Shown here: one piece after another, positions 15,145 through 22,381 of the stretch | Numbering within the stretch: position 1 is the stretch's first letter | Layout: each line of letters opens with the position of its first letter | Origin: CAYHSR01 sp043821725 | Lineage (GTDB): Bacteria > Patescibacteriota > Patescibacteriia > Magasanikbacterales > GWA2-37-8 | Direction: 5' to 3' | NCBI GenBank assembly: GCA_043821725.1 | Contig: JBDRCM010000039.1 | Span: 1-35,240, forward strand | DNA length: 35,240 bases | Made by a program: the position numbers and the translations under genes | The notes under the pieces: generated by a model | The model's database searches: none | What the model saw: the letters and a program-made list of their open reading frames with translations, nothing else | What the model was told of the DNA's origin: nothing

Positions 15145-15171
15145 GATATTATATTTTAATTAAAAAAAAAT

Positions 15172-15318
15172 ATGTTTTCAGTTAAAGAAATATTCATTGT
15201 AGGGCTAAAAATGGGGATCAAGGCCGACCCAAGAGGGCAGGACGGCATAAAAAATTATTTGGTGAGAGTAAAAAAGGAGTATGATGAAATGAAGCTGAAT
15301 GAAAAAAAAGTATTTTGA
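15172..15318 (+). pseudogene. N-terminal part of the NIF3-family gene, out of frame
   Basis: A 48-codon frame, MFSVKEIFIVGLKMGIKADP to KLNEKKVF, ends in TGA at 15316-15318. It overlaps the ATG at 15299 of the next frame. The junction is a run of eight A (15302-15309). With seven, the frame reads LNEKKYFDKERF and joins the downstream protein without a break. The encoded residues look like a genuine N-terminal helical region of the CPR NIF3-like family. It may therefore be a real frameshift, a homopolymer error in the assembly, or slippage-mediated expression. Confidence 0.6.
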
Positions 15319-16138
15319 CAAAGAAAGGTTTGAAAATCCGTATTCTGACAGCAGGATCCATTTTGATGACGGTCGTACTGACGTGAAGACAATAATGGCC
15401 GGAATTGATATATCTGACGGTGAAATATTGCTGGCAAGCCAGCTTGGCGAGAGAAATAAAAAAATAGACGCTGTAATAGCGCATCATCCGATTGGCAAGA
15501 GTTTGGCCGGTCTGCATGATGTAATGGATATGATGGCTGATGTTTACGAGTCGCTCGGAATGCCCATTCACATTGCGGAAAAATTAATGGAAGAGCGCGT
15601 AAAAGAAGTTGGTCGAAGCGTCCATCCCATAAATCATTATCGTATGATTGACATGGCACGCCTGCTTAAAGTCAATTTCATTAACACCCATACAATTACT
15701 GATAATCTGGTAAATAATTTTATGCGTTCATATCTTGAAGCAAAAAAACCGCGTACTGTGGGAGATATTACTGATCTTATTTTGGAACTGCCCGAGTATC
15801 AGGAAGCCAAGAGAAGAGGAGCCGGACCTAGCATATTTGCCGGCGATCCAAGACACAAAGTCGGCAGATTTCTAATTGAGATGACAGGCGGAACAAATCC
15901 CTCAGATAAAGTCTACAAAGAATTGTCAGGTTGCGGAATTAGCACAATTATTGGTATGCATATGAAAGATGGTTCTAGGGATAAGGCCGAGGAATATCAT
16001 ATGAATGTTATCATCGCCGGCCACATTGCGTCCGATTCTTTGGGCATGAATTTATTTTTAGATGAGCTGGAGAAAAAAGGCATTGATATTGTTCCGGCCG
16101 GCGGTTTGATTAGAGTCAGCAGGAATAAGAAGAAGTAA
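15299..16138 (+). CDS. NIF3-family (GTP cyclohydrolase I type 2-like) protein
   Basis: A 279-residue frame with metal-site features of the NIF3/YbgI fold: IDAVIAHHPIGK near 60 supplies the His pair and VIIAGHIASDSLGMNLFLDELEKKG near 240 the second half. In the usual family the latter reads GHxxSE; here the acidic ligand seems shifted. An insertion (about 110-170) separates the halves. Biochemical roles in this family are poorly defined. The ATG at 15299 is probably not the true start, since the frame upstream (15172-15318) continues it after a single-base correction. It ends 2 bases before ruvA, so the two are co-transcribed. Confidence 0.75.
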   Translation: MKKKYFDKERFENPYSDSRIHFDDGRTDVKTIMAGIDISDGEILLASQLGERNKKIDAVIAHHPIGKSLAGLHDVMDMMADVYESLGMPIHIAEKLMEERVKEVGRSVHPINHYRMIDMARLLKVNFINTHTITDNLVNNFMRSYLEAKKPRTVGDITDLILELPEYQEAKRRGAGPSIFAGDPRHKVGRFLIEMTGGTNPSDKVYKELSGCGISTIIGMHMKDGSRDKAEEYHMNVIIAGHIASDSLGMNLFLDELEKKGIDIVPAGGLIRVSRNKKK

Positions 16139-16140
16139 TT

Positions 16141-16713
16141 ATGATATCATTGGTCAGTGGAAAAATTATAAGCAAGAGCAATTTTGAAATCGTGGTTTTA
16201 ACAACAGGCGGTGTTGGATATAGGGTTTTTATCAAGCCGACTGCCATTAATGAATTTAAAATCAACGATCAAGTTTCAATTTCAACATATTTGGCCGTAG
16301 GCGAGAACATGCTTGATCTTTACGGCTTTTCAAATGAATCTGAAAAACAGCTGTTTATTTATTTTATCAGCGTTTCTGGCATTGGGCCCAAAAGCGCCTT
16401 GCATCTGTTGTCTTTGGGAACGGTTGAAGAGATTGGCAACGCAATCAGCGCCGGAGACGTAGAATATTTAACAAAAGTAAGCGGAGTCGGGCGCAAGACA
16501 GCTGAAAGGATTGTTGTAGAGTTAAGAGACAAGATCGCAAAAGGAGCAAGAAGCGAAGATTGGGTTATTAGTGGCAATTTAGGCGATGTGGTTGATGGCT
16601 TGGTTGCAATGGGTTATAGCGCCCAGCAGGCAAGAGAGGCAATAAAAAAGTTGGATGCCGGCGATAAGAGCAGTGAGGATTTATTAAGAGAGGCCCTCCG
16701 AAAGGTTGAATGA
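16141..16713 (+). CDS. ruvA: Holliday junction DNA helicase subunit RuvA
   Basis: A 190-residue protein of standard length. The OB-fold N-terminal domain is 1-62. Two helix-hairpin-helix motifs, VSGIGPKSAL (about 78-87) and VSGVGRKTAERI (about 113-124), bind the four-way junction. The C-terminal three-helix domain (about 145-190, LVAMGYSAQQAREAIKKL) contacts RuvB. It tetramerises on Holliday junctions and directs branch migration by RuvB, which is not in this window. It follows the NIF3-family gene with 2 bases between. Confidence 0.97.
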   Translation: MISLVSGKIISKSNFEIVVLTTGGVGYRVFIKPTAINEFKINDQVSISTYLAVGENMLDLYGFSNESEKQLFIYFISVSGIGPKSALHLLSLGTVEEIGNAISAGDVEYLTKVSGVGRKTAERIVVELRDKIAKGARSEDWVISGNLGDVVDGLVAMGYSAQQAREAIKKLDAGDKSSEDLLREALRKVE

Positions 16714-16740
16714 AATTTCAGTAAAGAGAAAATGAAATTA

Positions 16741-16764
16741 AAATAAAAACTCCCCGAAGGGAGT
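16741..16764 (-). terminator. Intrinsic terminator with UUCG loop
   Basis: On the minus strand ACTCCC-TTCG-GGGAGT is followed by TTTTATTTT. No minus-strand protein gene lies upstream; it fits the end of the small RNA candidate that starts near 16808. It may also slow transcription coming out of ruvA. Confidence 0.75.
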
Positions 16765-16808
16765 CTTGGAATTCGTACAGACAGTTTAATCTGTAGCCCA
16801 GCTTATCA
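16741..16808 (-). ncRNA. Candidate small RNA, antisense to the ruvA-mtnP gap
   Basis: A consensus promoter (16815-16843) and a UUCG-capped terminator (16741-16764) bracket about 68 bases with no usable ORF. Inside, ACAG and CTGT can pair around an ATTAAA loop. It does not fold as a tRNA and has no tmRNA, 6S or SRP signature I can see. The function is unknown. Confidence 0.55.
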
Positions 16809-16814
16809 ATATCA

Positions 16815-16843
16815 AGTATACAGAAACATGAGTTTTCTGTCAA
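16815..16843 (-). promoter_or_regulatory. Near-consensus promoter of the small RNA candidate
   Basis: TTGACA (16838-16843), exactly 17 bases, TATACT (16815-16820) on the minus strand. Confidence 0.7.
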
Positions 16844-16928
16844 GTGAAAAATATTAATAAGCAAAAAAATAATTAACATAAAGATATTCGTATTTGTGTC
16901 TTGTAACTAATATTTTTTTTCAGACAAT

Positions 16929-18218
16929 ATGTTAAGAATAGGAATTATTGGGGGGTCAGGTTTAGATGATTCAGGAATTATTAAAGACGGCGTTGAAAAA
17001 GAGTGCGCCACGCCATATGGCAATCCGTCTTCTTTTCCAAAATTCGGCAAGATAAGTAATATTGACGTAGTTTTTATTGCCAGACATGGCAAGCAACATA
17101 CCATACCTCCGTCTAATATAAATTATAGGGCAAATATTTTTACGCTAAAGCAGGCCGGATGCACGCATATTTTAGCCACAACAGCAGTCGGTTCTTTGCG
17201 CGAACAAATAGGAAGGGGCGATTTGGTGATTATTGATCAATTTATTGATTTTACAAAGTCGCGCAAAACGACTTTTTTTGATGAGTTTAAGCAGGGAGAT
17301 CCAAAGCATACGCCAATGGCAGAGCCGTTTGACAATAAGCTACGCGATCATTTGTCAAAATCATGCGATGAGTTGAATTTAAAATACCATAAATCAGGAA
17401 CTGTTGTTACTATTGAAGGACCAAGATTTTCAACCAAGGCCGAAAGTAATATGTTCAGGTCATGGGGGGCTGATATTATCAATATGAGTATAGCCACTGA
17501 AGCGGTTCTTGCAAATGAAATGGAAATTCCATACAGCGCAATTGCCATGTCAACTGATTATGACTGCTGGAAAGAAGATGAGGAGCCGGTAACATGGGAG
17601 GCGGTTCTGCATATTTTTAAGCAGAACGCTGATAATGTAGTTCGTCTTTTTGAGCATACTATAACAAAGATGGGCAATTCAACTGTAAATGATGAAATAA
17701 AAAATAAAATAAGAACAGTGCCGAATTGGCCAAAACAGGGAATAATGTTCAGGGATATTACAACTCTCTTAAGCGATGCTTCAACAATGGAAAAAACAAT
17801 CAATCTTTTTTATGAGAGATATAAAGACAAGTCCGTTGACATTGTGGTTGGAATTGAGTCGCGGGGATTTATCTTTGGTTCACTGCTTGCCGGAAAGCTG
17901 GGCATTGGATTTGTGCCAATAAGGAAAAAAGGCAAGTTGCCTGCTGAAACTTTTACGCAGGAATATGAGTTGGAATACGGCACTGACGCAGTGGAAATAC
18001 ATAAGGACGCTATAAAAAATGGAAATAGAGTATTGCTGATTGATGATTTAATAGCAACAGGCGGAACCGCTTTAGCGGCTTGCGAATTGATTAACAGATT
18101 GGGAGGGCAAATTATTGAATGCGCGTTTATTATTGATTTGCCGGATTTAAAAGGAATGGAAAAATTAAAACAGCGCGGTTATAAAACTTACAACCTTGTT
18201 CACTTTGAGGGAGAATAA
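16929..18218 (+). CDS. Fusion of methylthioadenosine phosphorylase and adenine phosphoribosyltransferase
   Basis: A 429-residue protein with two complete enzyme domains. Residues 1-248 are an MTA phosphorylase (MtnP): GIIGGSGL at the N-terminus, ARHGKQHTIPP, NMSIATEAVLANEMEI, and TDYDCWKEDEE, whose Asp residues mark 6-aminopurine preference. Residues 253-429 are adenine phosphoribosyltransferase: VPNWPKQGIMFRDITTLL and the PRPP loop VLLIDDLIATGGTAL (368-382). The first half would release adenine and methylthioribose-1-phosphate from MTA and the second would turn that adenine into AMP with PRPP, so the fusion could recycle polyamine/SAM by-product directly. No Shine-Dalgarno is seen. Confidence 0.93.
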   Translation: MLRIGIIGGSGLDDSGIIKDGVEKECATPYGNPSSFPKFGKISNIDVVFIARHGKQHTIPPSNINYRANIFTLKQAGCTHILATTAVGSLREQIGRGDLVIIDQFIDFTKSRKTTFFDEFKQGDPKHTPMAEPFDNKLRDHLSKSCDELNLKYHKSGTVVTIEGPRFSTKAESNMFRSWGADIINMSIATEAVLANEMEIPYSAIAMSTDYDCWKEDEEPVTWEAVLHIFKQNADNVVRLFEHTITKMGNSTVNDEIKNKIRTVPNWPKQGIMFRDITTLLSDASTMEKTINLFYERYKDKSVDIVVGIESRGFIFGSLLAGKLGIGFVPIRKKGKLPAETFTQEYELEYGTDAVEIHKDAIKNGNRVLLIDDLIATGGTALAACELINRLGGQIIECAFIIDLPDLKGMEKLKQRGYKTYNLVHFEGE

Positions 18219-18231
18219 TAAATAATTCAGC

Positions 18232-18261
18232 TACACGTTCTAACGAACGTTAGAACGTGTA
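18232..18261. terminator. Perfect hairpin between convergent genes
   Basis: TACACGTTCTAACG (18232-18245) and its exact reverse complement (18248-18261) with a 2-base spacer. It separates mtnP-apt (plus) from pyrF (minus). T runs are short on both sides, so it is probably a bidirectional terminator, but a palindromic protein site is possible. Confidence 0.65.
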
Positions 18262-18272
18262 TATTAACGTTT

Positions 18273-19043
18273 TTACAGAGCCATTCTTTCTTCATAGGCC
18301 TGCCAGCCGGCTATTCGGTATTTTTTTGCTTCAGCCAGCGGATCATTGGCTTGGTAAATTCCTCTGCCTACAATGATAATGTCAGAGCCCTGTTCTTTTA
18401 TGACTTTTTTTGGCGTGTTATACTGCTGGCCGAATTGATCGTTGCCAATAGCCATTTTAACTCCAGGCGTAAAATTAATAAAAGTCGGATCATCCAGCAG
18501 TTTTCGCATTGTAATAAATCCAATAACAAAATCTTTGTGTTCAACAGCCATTTTTAGGGCTGAATCAGTATAACTTCCTTTTGCCAGTGTGCCTTGCGAA
18601 CTCATTTCAGCGAGCAGGAGAAGGCATCTTCCTTTTCGCAATCCAACTTCTTTCAGGCCCTCAATCACTCCCGGGCCTGGAACAGCATGAGCATTCGCAA
18701 TATCAGCCCAATCCGCAATATGATATATACCATCTTGATATTGATGCTTGACTGTGTTGCCGATGTCAGCGAATTTACGGTCTTCAAATATTAGAAAATT
18801 GTGCTGTTCTGCCAGACGTTGTAAATGAATAATCAAGTCCATATCAAAATCTTCCACAATATCAATATGTGTTTTCAAAACACAGATTTCCGGGCCAAGT
18901 TTTGTGGCAATATCCAATAACTCGGATTTTGTAGTGACATCAGCCGCAATGCAAAGATTGGTTTTTTTATCATCCATCATTTTAAGCAATCTGATGGCTG
19001 CTGGATTGATGCACTGTTCAGCGCGCTCGGTATAGCTAAGCAT
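18273..19043 (-). CDS. pyrF: Orotidine-5'-phosphate decarboxylase, eukaryotic type
   Basis: A 256-residue enzyme that makes UMP from OMP. The active-site block FEDRKFADIGNTVKHQY (D88, K90, D93 by position), TNLCIAADV, LKTHIDI, AEMSSQGTLA, TPGV, GQQY and SDIIIVGRGI follow yeast URA3 and the C-terminal half of human UMP synthase almost word for word, unlike the shorter E. coli/Bacillus type. It is last in the pyr operon, 4 bases after pyrE and in a different frame, and ends at the hairpin at 18232-18261. Confidence 0.96.
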   Translation of the reverse strand: MLSYTERAEQCINPAAIRLLKMMDDKKTNLCIAADVTTKSELLDIATKLGPEICVLKTHIDIVEDFDMDLIIHLQRLAEQHNFLIFEDRKFADIGNTVKHQYQDGIYHIADWADIANAHAVPGPGVIEGLKEVGLRKGRCLLLLAEMSSQGTLAKGSYTDSALKMAVEHKDFVIGFITMRKLLDDPTFINFTPGVKMAIGNDQFGQQYNTPKKVIKEQGSDIIIVGRGIYQANDPLAEAKKYRIAGWQAYEERMAL

Positions 19044-19047
19044 AGAA

Positions 19048-19653
19048 TTATTTTTTTACTTGGTTTTGTTGAATGAATTTTAATGTATTTTCATAAGTTA
19101 GTCGGTCGATTTTTCCGGCTTCTAACAGAGTTTGCAGAAGTTCAGTCATTGAAAAAATCGTATGAAGATTGTATCCTTTGTTGGCAAGATTTTCTTTTCC
19201 GCCTTGTTCGCGATTCAGGAGAACAACTATGTCAGTTACTATCAGCCCTTCGTGTTCTATCGGTTTAATTGTTTCAAACACACTGGATCCGCTGGTAACC
19301 AGATCTTCAACTATCAGGCAATTTTGGCCCTTGCTGAAAACTCCTTCTATGGCTTTTTTAGTTCCATAATTCTTGACTTCTTTTCTTCTCACAACCATTG
19401 GCTTGCCATGCTCCAAGGATATGGCAGTTGCGATTGGTAATGCAGTGTATGGGACTCCTGAAATCAAGTCAAAATTCAAATGTTTTACTTTTTCCCACAT
19501 GATGTAAGCTACAGTTTTTAATATTTTTGGATAAGATATTATTATTCGCAAATCAATATATATCGGCGACATTATTCCGCTTTTTAATTTGAATTCACCG
19601 AATTTTATAGCACCGATTTCGTGCAGTTTGAGAATCAATTGTTTTGTATCCAT
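19048..19653 (-). CDS. pyrE: Orotate phosphoribosyltransferase
   Basis: A 201-residue enzyme that adds PRPP to orotate. FKLKSGIMSPIYIDLR near the N-terminus, the catalytic loop region RRKEVKNYGTKK (89-100) and the PRPP loop CLIVEDLVTSGSSV (112-125) are all present. The wording (FGEFKLKSG, GVPYTALP, LLNREQGGKENL) is very close to the N-terminal OPRT half of animal UMP synthase. The neighbouring pyrF resembles the other half, in the same order. Within the pyr operon, 11 bases after pyrK. Confidence 0.96.
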   Translation of the reverse strand: MDTKQLILKLHEIGAIKFGEFKLKSGIMSPIYIDLRIIISYPKILKTVAYIMWEKVKHLNFDLISGVPYTALPIATAISLEHGKPMVVRRKEVKNYGTKKAIEGVFSKGQNCLIVEDLVTSGSSVFETIKPIEHEGLIVTDIVVLLNREQGGKENLANKGYNLHTIFSMTELLQTLLEAGKIDRLTYENTLKFIQQNQVKK

Positions 19654-19664
19654 ACCATAATTTG

Positions 19665-20492
19665 TTAGAAATAAATGATTTTACCGCTTTTATCGCGATG
19701 ATAAAGGCCGAATTCGGTTAGTTGGTTAGCCAGATCTTTGCTTACTACCGGCCCGTGCGTGCACATGCAGATACCAAGAGGGTCAACAGCGCATTGCCCG
19801 CATATTCCTATTCCGCACTTCATATACCGTTCAATGCTTACTTCGCAATCAACATTATGCTCATTGCAAATATCCAAAACTTTTTTTTCCATTAGTTCCG
19901 GCCCGCATGTAACAACCAGTATATGCTTGTTGTTACTGAGTTTATCCTCAAGCGACAGCAAAGGATTCAGAATGACAGATAATAAATCAGTGGCAAAACC
20001 ACGGTGTCCTTTGGATCCATCATCTGTTGCTATATGAATTTGCGTATTTGGAATACAACTGATTCGCTGTTCAAACAGCACAAGGTCTTTATTTCTTGCT
20101 CCAATACAGAAATCAATTTTTACATCATTAAGCTTTGATATTTTTTCACTTAAAAAACCCAATGGCGCGGCTCCATATCCTCCGGCTACCATTATATAGC
20201 GAGTGTTCGGCTTTATGGAAAAATTTGTTCCATAAGGGCCGGTAATGCCAACGCGATCGCCAACTTGCATTGAAAAAAGTTTTTTTGTCAAAGGTCCTCT
20301 GTTAAAGACAGTAACTCCAAATTTAATCCCGTCATCATATGATATTGAAAACGGTTTTTGGTCAGTGTCCGGAATCCAGAGCATAATAAATTGGCCCGGC
20401 TTGGAATCAAGAGAATGGTTCAGATAAAAAGTTTTGACGTTTTCAGCTTCGTCAATTATGTTTGATATTTTTGTGTATTTTGGTTCATCCAT
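19665..20492 (-). CDS. pyrK: Dihydroorotate dehydrogenase electron-transfer subunit
   Basis: A 275-residue iron-sulfur flavoprotein that passes electrons from PyrD to NAD+. The FAD-binding barrel is residues 1-95 (KPFSIS at 46-51, GPYGTNF). The NAD domain is about 97-215 (MVAGGYGAAPLGFL, TCGPELM). The 2Fe-2S cysteines are C226, C231, C234 and C244 in CGIGICGQC and the CTHGP context. It is 3 bases downstream of pyrD, consistent with the heterotetrameric class 1B enzyme. C242 is an extra cysteine close to the last ligand. Confidence 0.93.
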   Translation of the reverse strand: MDEPKYTKISNIIDEAENVKTFYLNHSLDSKPGQFIMLWIPDTDQKPFSISYDDGIKFGVTVFNRGPLTKKLFSMQVGDRVGITGPYGTNFSIKPNTRYIMVAGGYGAAPLGFLSEKISKLNDVKIDFCIGARNKDLVLFEQRISCIPNTQIHIATDDGSKGHRGFATDLLSVILNPLLSLEDKLSNNKHILVVTCGPELMEKKVLDICNEHNVDCEVSIERYMKCGIGICGQCAVDPLGICMCTHGPVVSKDLANQLTEFGLYHRDKSGKIIYF

Positions 20493-20495
20493 ATT

Positions 20496-21404
20496 TTAAT
20501 CATGAGCGCATCCGCGAATATCATCCAACGAGGCAATGCCTTCTTCCTCCATTATTTTTTTCATTTCATCAATAATTTGAGCAAAAGCTTTTTCTCCGCG
20601 GAAATATACTGCAGAGCCAATACCAAGCAAAGTTGCGCCGGCCATAATCATTGCCATCGCATCTTTTCCGGTTGTAATCCCGCCTGTTCCAATAATAGGT
20701 ATTTTTACTTTTTTGTAAATATCATATACACATTTTAGTGCGATAGGGAATAAAGCAGGACCGGACACCCCACCCTGCTTGTTGTATAAAAGAGGTCGTC
20801 GGCTCTGCACGTCAATGGCCATGCCACTAATTGTATTTACGGCAACAATGGCGTCAGCTCCGTTTTCTTCGGCTGTTTTGGCAATCTCCGCTATATTCCA
20901 TGCGTTTGGCGAAACTTTAACAAGCAATGGAACTTTGGATTTTTCTTTTACTTTTTTTGTTATGCTTTTTACAGCTTCTATGCTGTATGCGAATGGCTTG
21001 CCAAACTCTTTTGAAACATTCGGGCATGAAATATTGATTTCAAGAAAATCAATCGGCGATTTGCAGATTTTTTCAGTTATCAAAGCGAATTCATCAGGCG
21101 TGCCCGCAAAAATACTGCAGATGATAGGCGCGGTGCAAATTTGCTTGAATTTTTCAATTTCTTTTATTACGTTTTTAACACCCGGATTTGAAAGGCCAAC
21201 CGCGTTTATAAAATAGTGGTCAGAACCCATGATCGTCGGGTTTGGATGGCCGGATCTTTCTTCCAAAGAGATTGATTTAGTTGTAACTCCTGCACAGCCA
21301 TTGGCCACGGCGTTTTTCATACAACAGGCGGTTAATCCCAAAATACCCGAAGCCAAAACAATGGGATTTTCAAATTCTTTTTCTAGAAATTGAGTTTTTA
21401 GCAT
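20496..21404 (-). CDS. pyrD: Dihydroorotate dehydrogenase, class 1B catalytic subunit
   Basis: A 302-residue FMN TIM barrel that oxidises dihydroorotate to orotate. The catalytic base is C127 in NISCPN, which marks the soluble class 1; membrane-bound class 2 has Ser. NAVGLSNPG, LLVKVSPN, AVNTISG, GGVSGPALFPIAL and IIGTGGITTGKDA are standard. It lies beside pyrK, so class 1B. Residues near the C-terminus (GCAHD) add a cysteine with no assigned role. Confidence 0.96.
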   Translation of the reverse strand: MLKTQFLEKEFENPIVLASGILGLTACCMKNAVANGCAGVTTKSISLEERSGHPNPTIMGSDHYFINAVGLSNPGVKNVIKEIEKFKQICTAPIICSIFAGTPDEFALITEKICKSPIDFLEINISCPNVSKEFGKPFAYSIEAVKSITKKVKEKSKVPLLVKVSPNAWNIAEIAKTAEENGADAIVAVNTISGMAIDVQSRRPLLYNKQGGVSGPALFPIALKCVYDIYKKVKIPIIGTGGITTGKDAMAMIMAGATLLGIGSAVYFRGEKAFAQIIDEMKKIMEEEGIASLDDIRGCAHD

Positions 21405-21411
21405 AACAAAT

Positions 21412-22368
21412 CTATTCTACCATATCCTCCTTTTCAAGCAACCACATAATAATGCCTTTTTGGGCGTGCATTCGATTTTCCGCTTGATCAAAAATAATGG
21501 AATTGGGATGGTCAATTGCGTCGCGTGATATTTCATATCCAATATGGCATGGCATGCAGTGCATAATTTTTGCATTTGGGGCGTATTGATTGATTATTTT
21601 CGCGTTTAATTGAAATGGCATAAATTTGTTTTTTCTTTGTTCAAATTCTGTTTTCATGCCCTCTTTCACTTGGCCGTCAGTAAAATATTCCATATCCATC
21701 CAAGTATCTGTATGCACATAATCAGTATCAGTTAGAGCTTCTTCTAAGTTTAAAGTTTTTGTGATGTTTCCGGTTAAATCCGCTTGTTGGTTAAGTTCAT
21801 TATCAACGCTGGGCAAATTAATGTCAGGTGCGACTATAAATATTTTAATTCCAAGTTTAGCGCACATCAATTTTAGAGTATTTGAAACATTATTTTCAAT
21901 TCCAAGCCATGTAATTTTTTTTATATTTTCAAAGCCATTTGAGTGTTCAACCATTGTCAACAGATCGCTTAATGCCTGTGCTGGATGATATTTTTCTGAG
22001 CATGCATCAATTGTTGGGATTTGATTAAATGAAGATGCCAATTCAACATCCGCGGCTTTCATGGCTCTAAACATCAGAATTTGTCCAAAACGCATAACCG
22101 CTTGTATCTCATCTGCAAAGTCAGTAAGGGAAAATTGAGTTGTTTTTGAATCAACAAAAATTGAGTGTCCGCCGAGCTCTGTCATACCTGCTTCAAATGA
22201 TAGGCGAGTGCGGGTTGATCCTTTTTGGAACAGCATTATCATTGTTTTGTTTGTCAGATAGTTAGTCAGCCCGCCAAGGTTCCTCTTTGTTTTGATTTTT
22301 TGTGCCAAATTCAGTATGCTTAAAATGTCTTCTTTGCTTTGCTCTTTGAGAGAGATTAGATGCCTCAT
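21412..22368 (-). CDS. Ornithine-carbamoyltransferase-like protein with altered substrate loop
   Basis: A 318-residue member of the aspartate/ornithine carbamoyltransferase family. The carbamoyl-phosphate motif STRTR (51-55), KYHPAQALSDLLT (127-139), GIENNVSNTL and HCMP (270-273, the OTC-type Cys) place it on the OTC side. The ornithine-binding SMG loop (DTWxSMG) is replaced by TDTWMDMEYFTDG (220-232), so the amine acceptor is probably not ornithine. It sits within the pyr operon between pyrC and pyrD, which already has pyrB. It may make another carbamoyl compound, or run backwards to supply carbamoyl phosphate since carAB are absent here; both are inference. Confidence 0.8.
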   Translation of the reverse strand: MRHLISLKEQSKEDILSILNLAQKIKTKRNLGGLTNYLTNKTMIMLFQKGSTRTRLSFEAGMTELGGHSIFVDSKTTQFSLTDFADEIQAVMRFGQILMFRAMKAADVELASSFNQIPTIDACSEKYHPAQALSDLLTMVEHSNGFENIKKITWLGIENNVSNTLKLMCAKLGIKIFIVAPDINLPSVDNELNQQADLTGNITKTLNLEEALTDTDYVHTDTWMDMEYFTDGQVKEGMKTEFEQRKNKFMPFQLNAKIINQYAPNAKIMHCMPCHIGYEISRDAIDHPNSIIFDQAENRMHAQKGIIMWLLEKEDMVE

Positions 22369-22381
22369 AGATATATTGATA

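Noticed and set aside
15299..15318. UGA or UAG recoding to explain broken frames
   Set aside because: TGA closes many normal genes here, the NIF3 break is a frame change, and the two other in-frame stops are TAG and TAA, so one recoded codon cannot explain them.
16741..16820. tRNA gene
   Set aside because: A stem with a loop resembling an anticodon arm is present, but there is no acceptor stem, no D-arm and no GTTCGAATC T-arm.
21412..22368. Second aspartate carbamoyltransferase
   Set aside because: HPAQALSDLLT and HCMP are OTC-type features, and a clear PyrB with HPTQ and HPLPR is already present.
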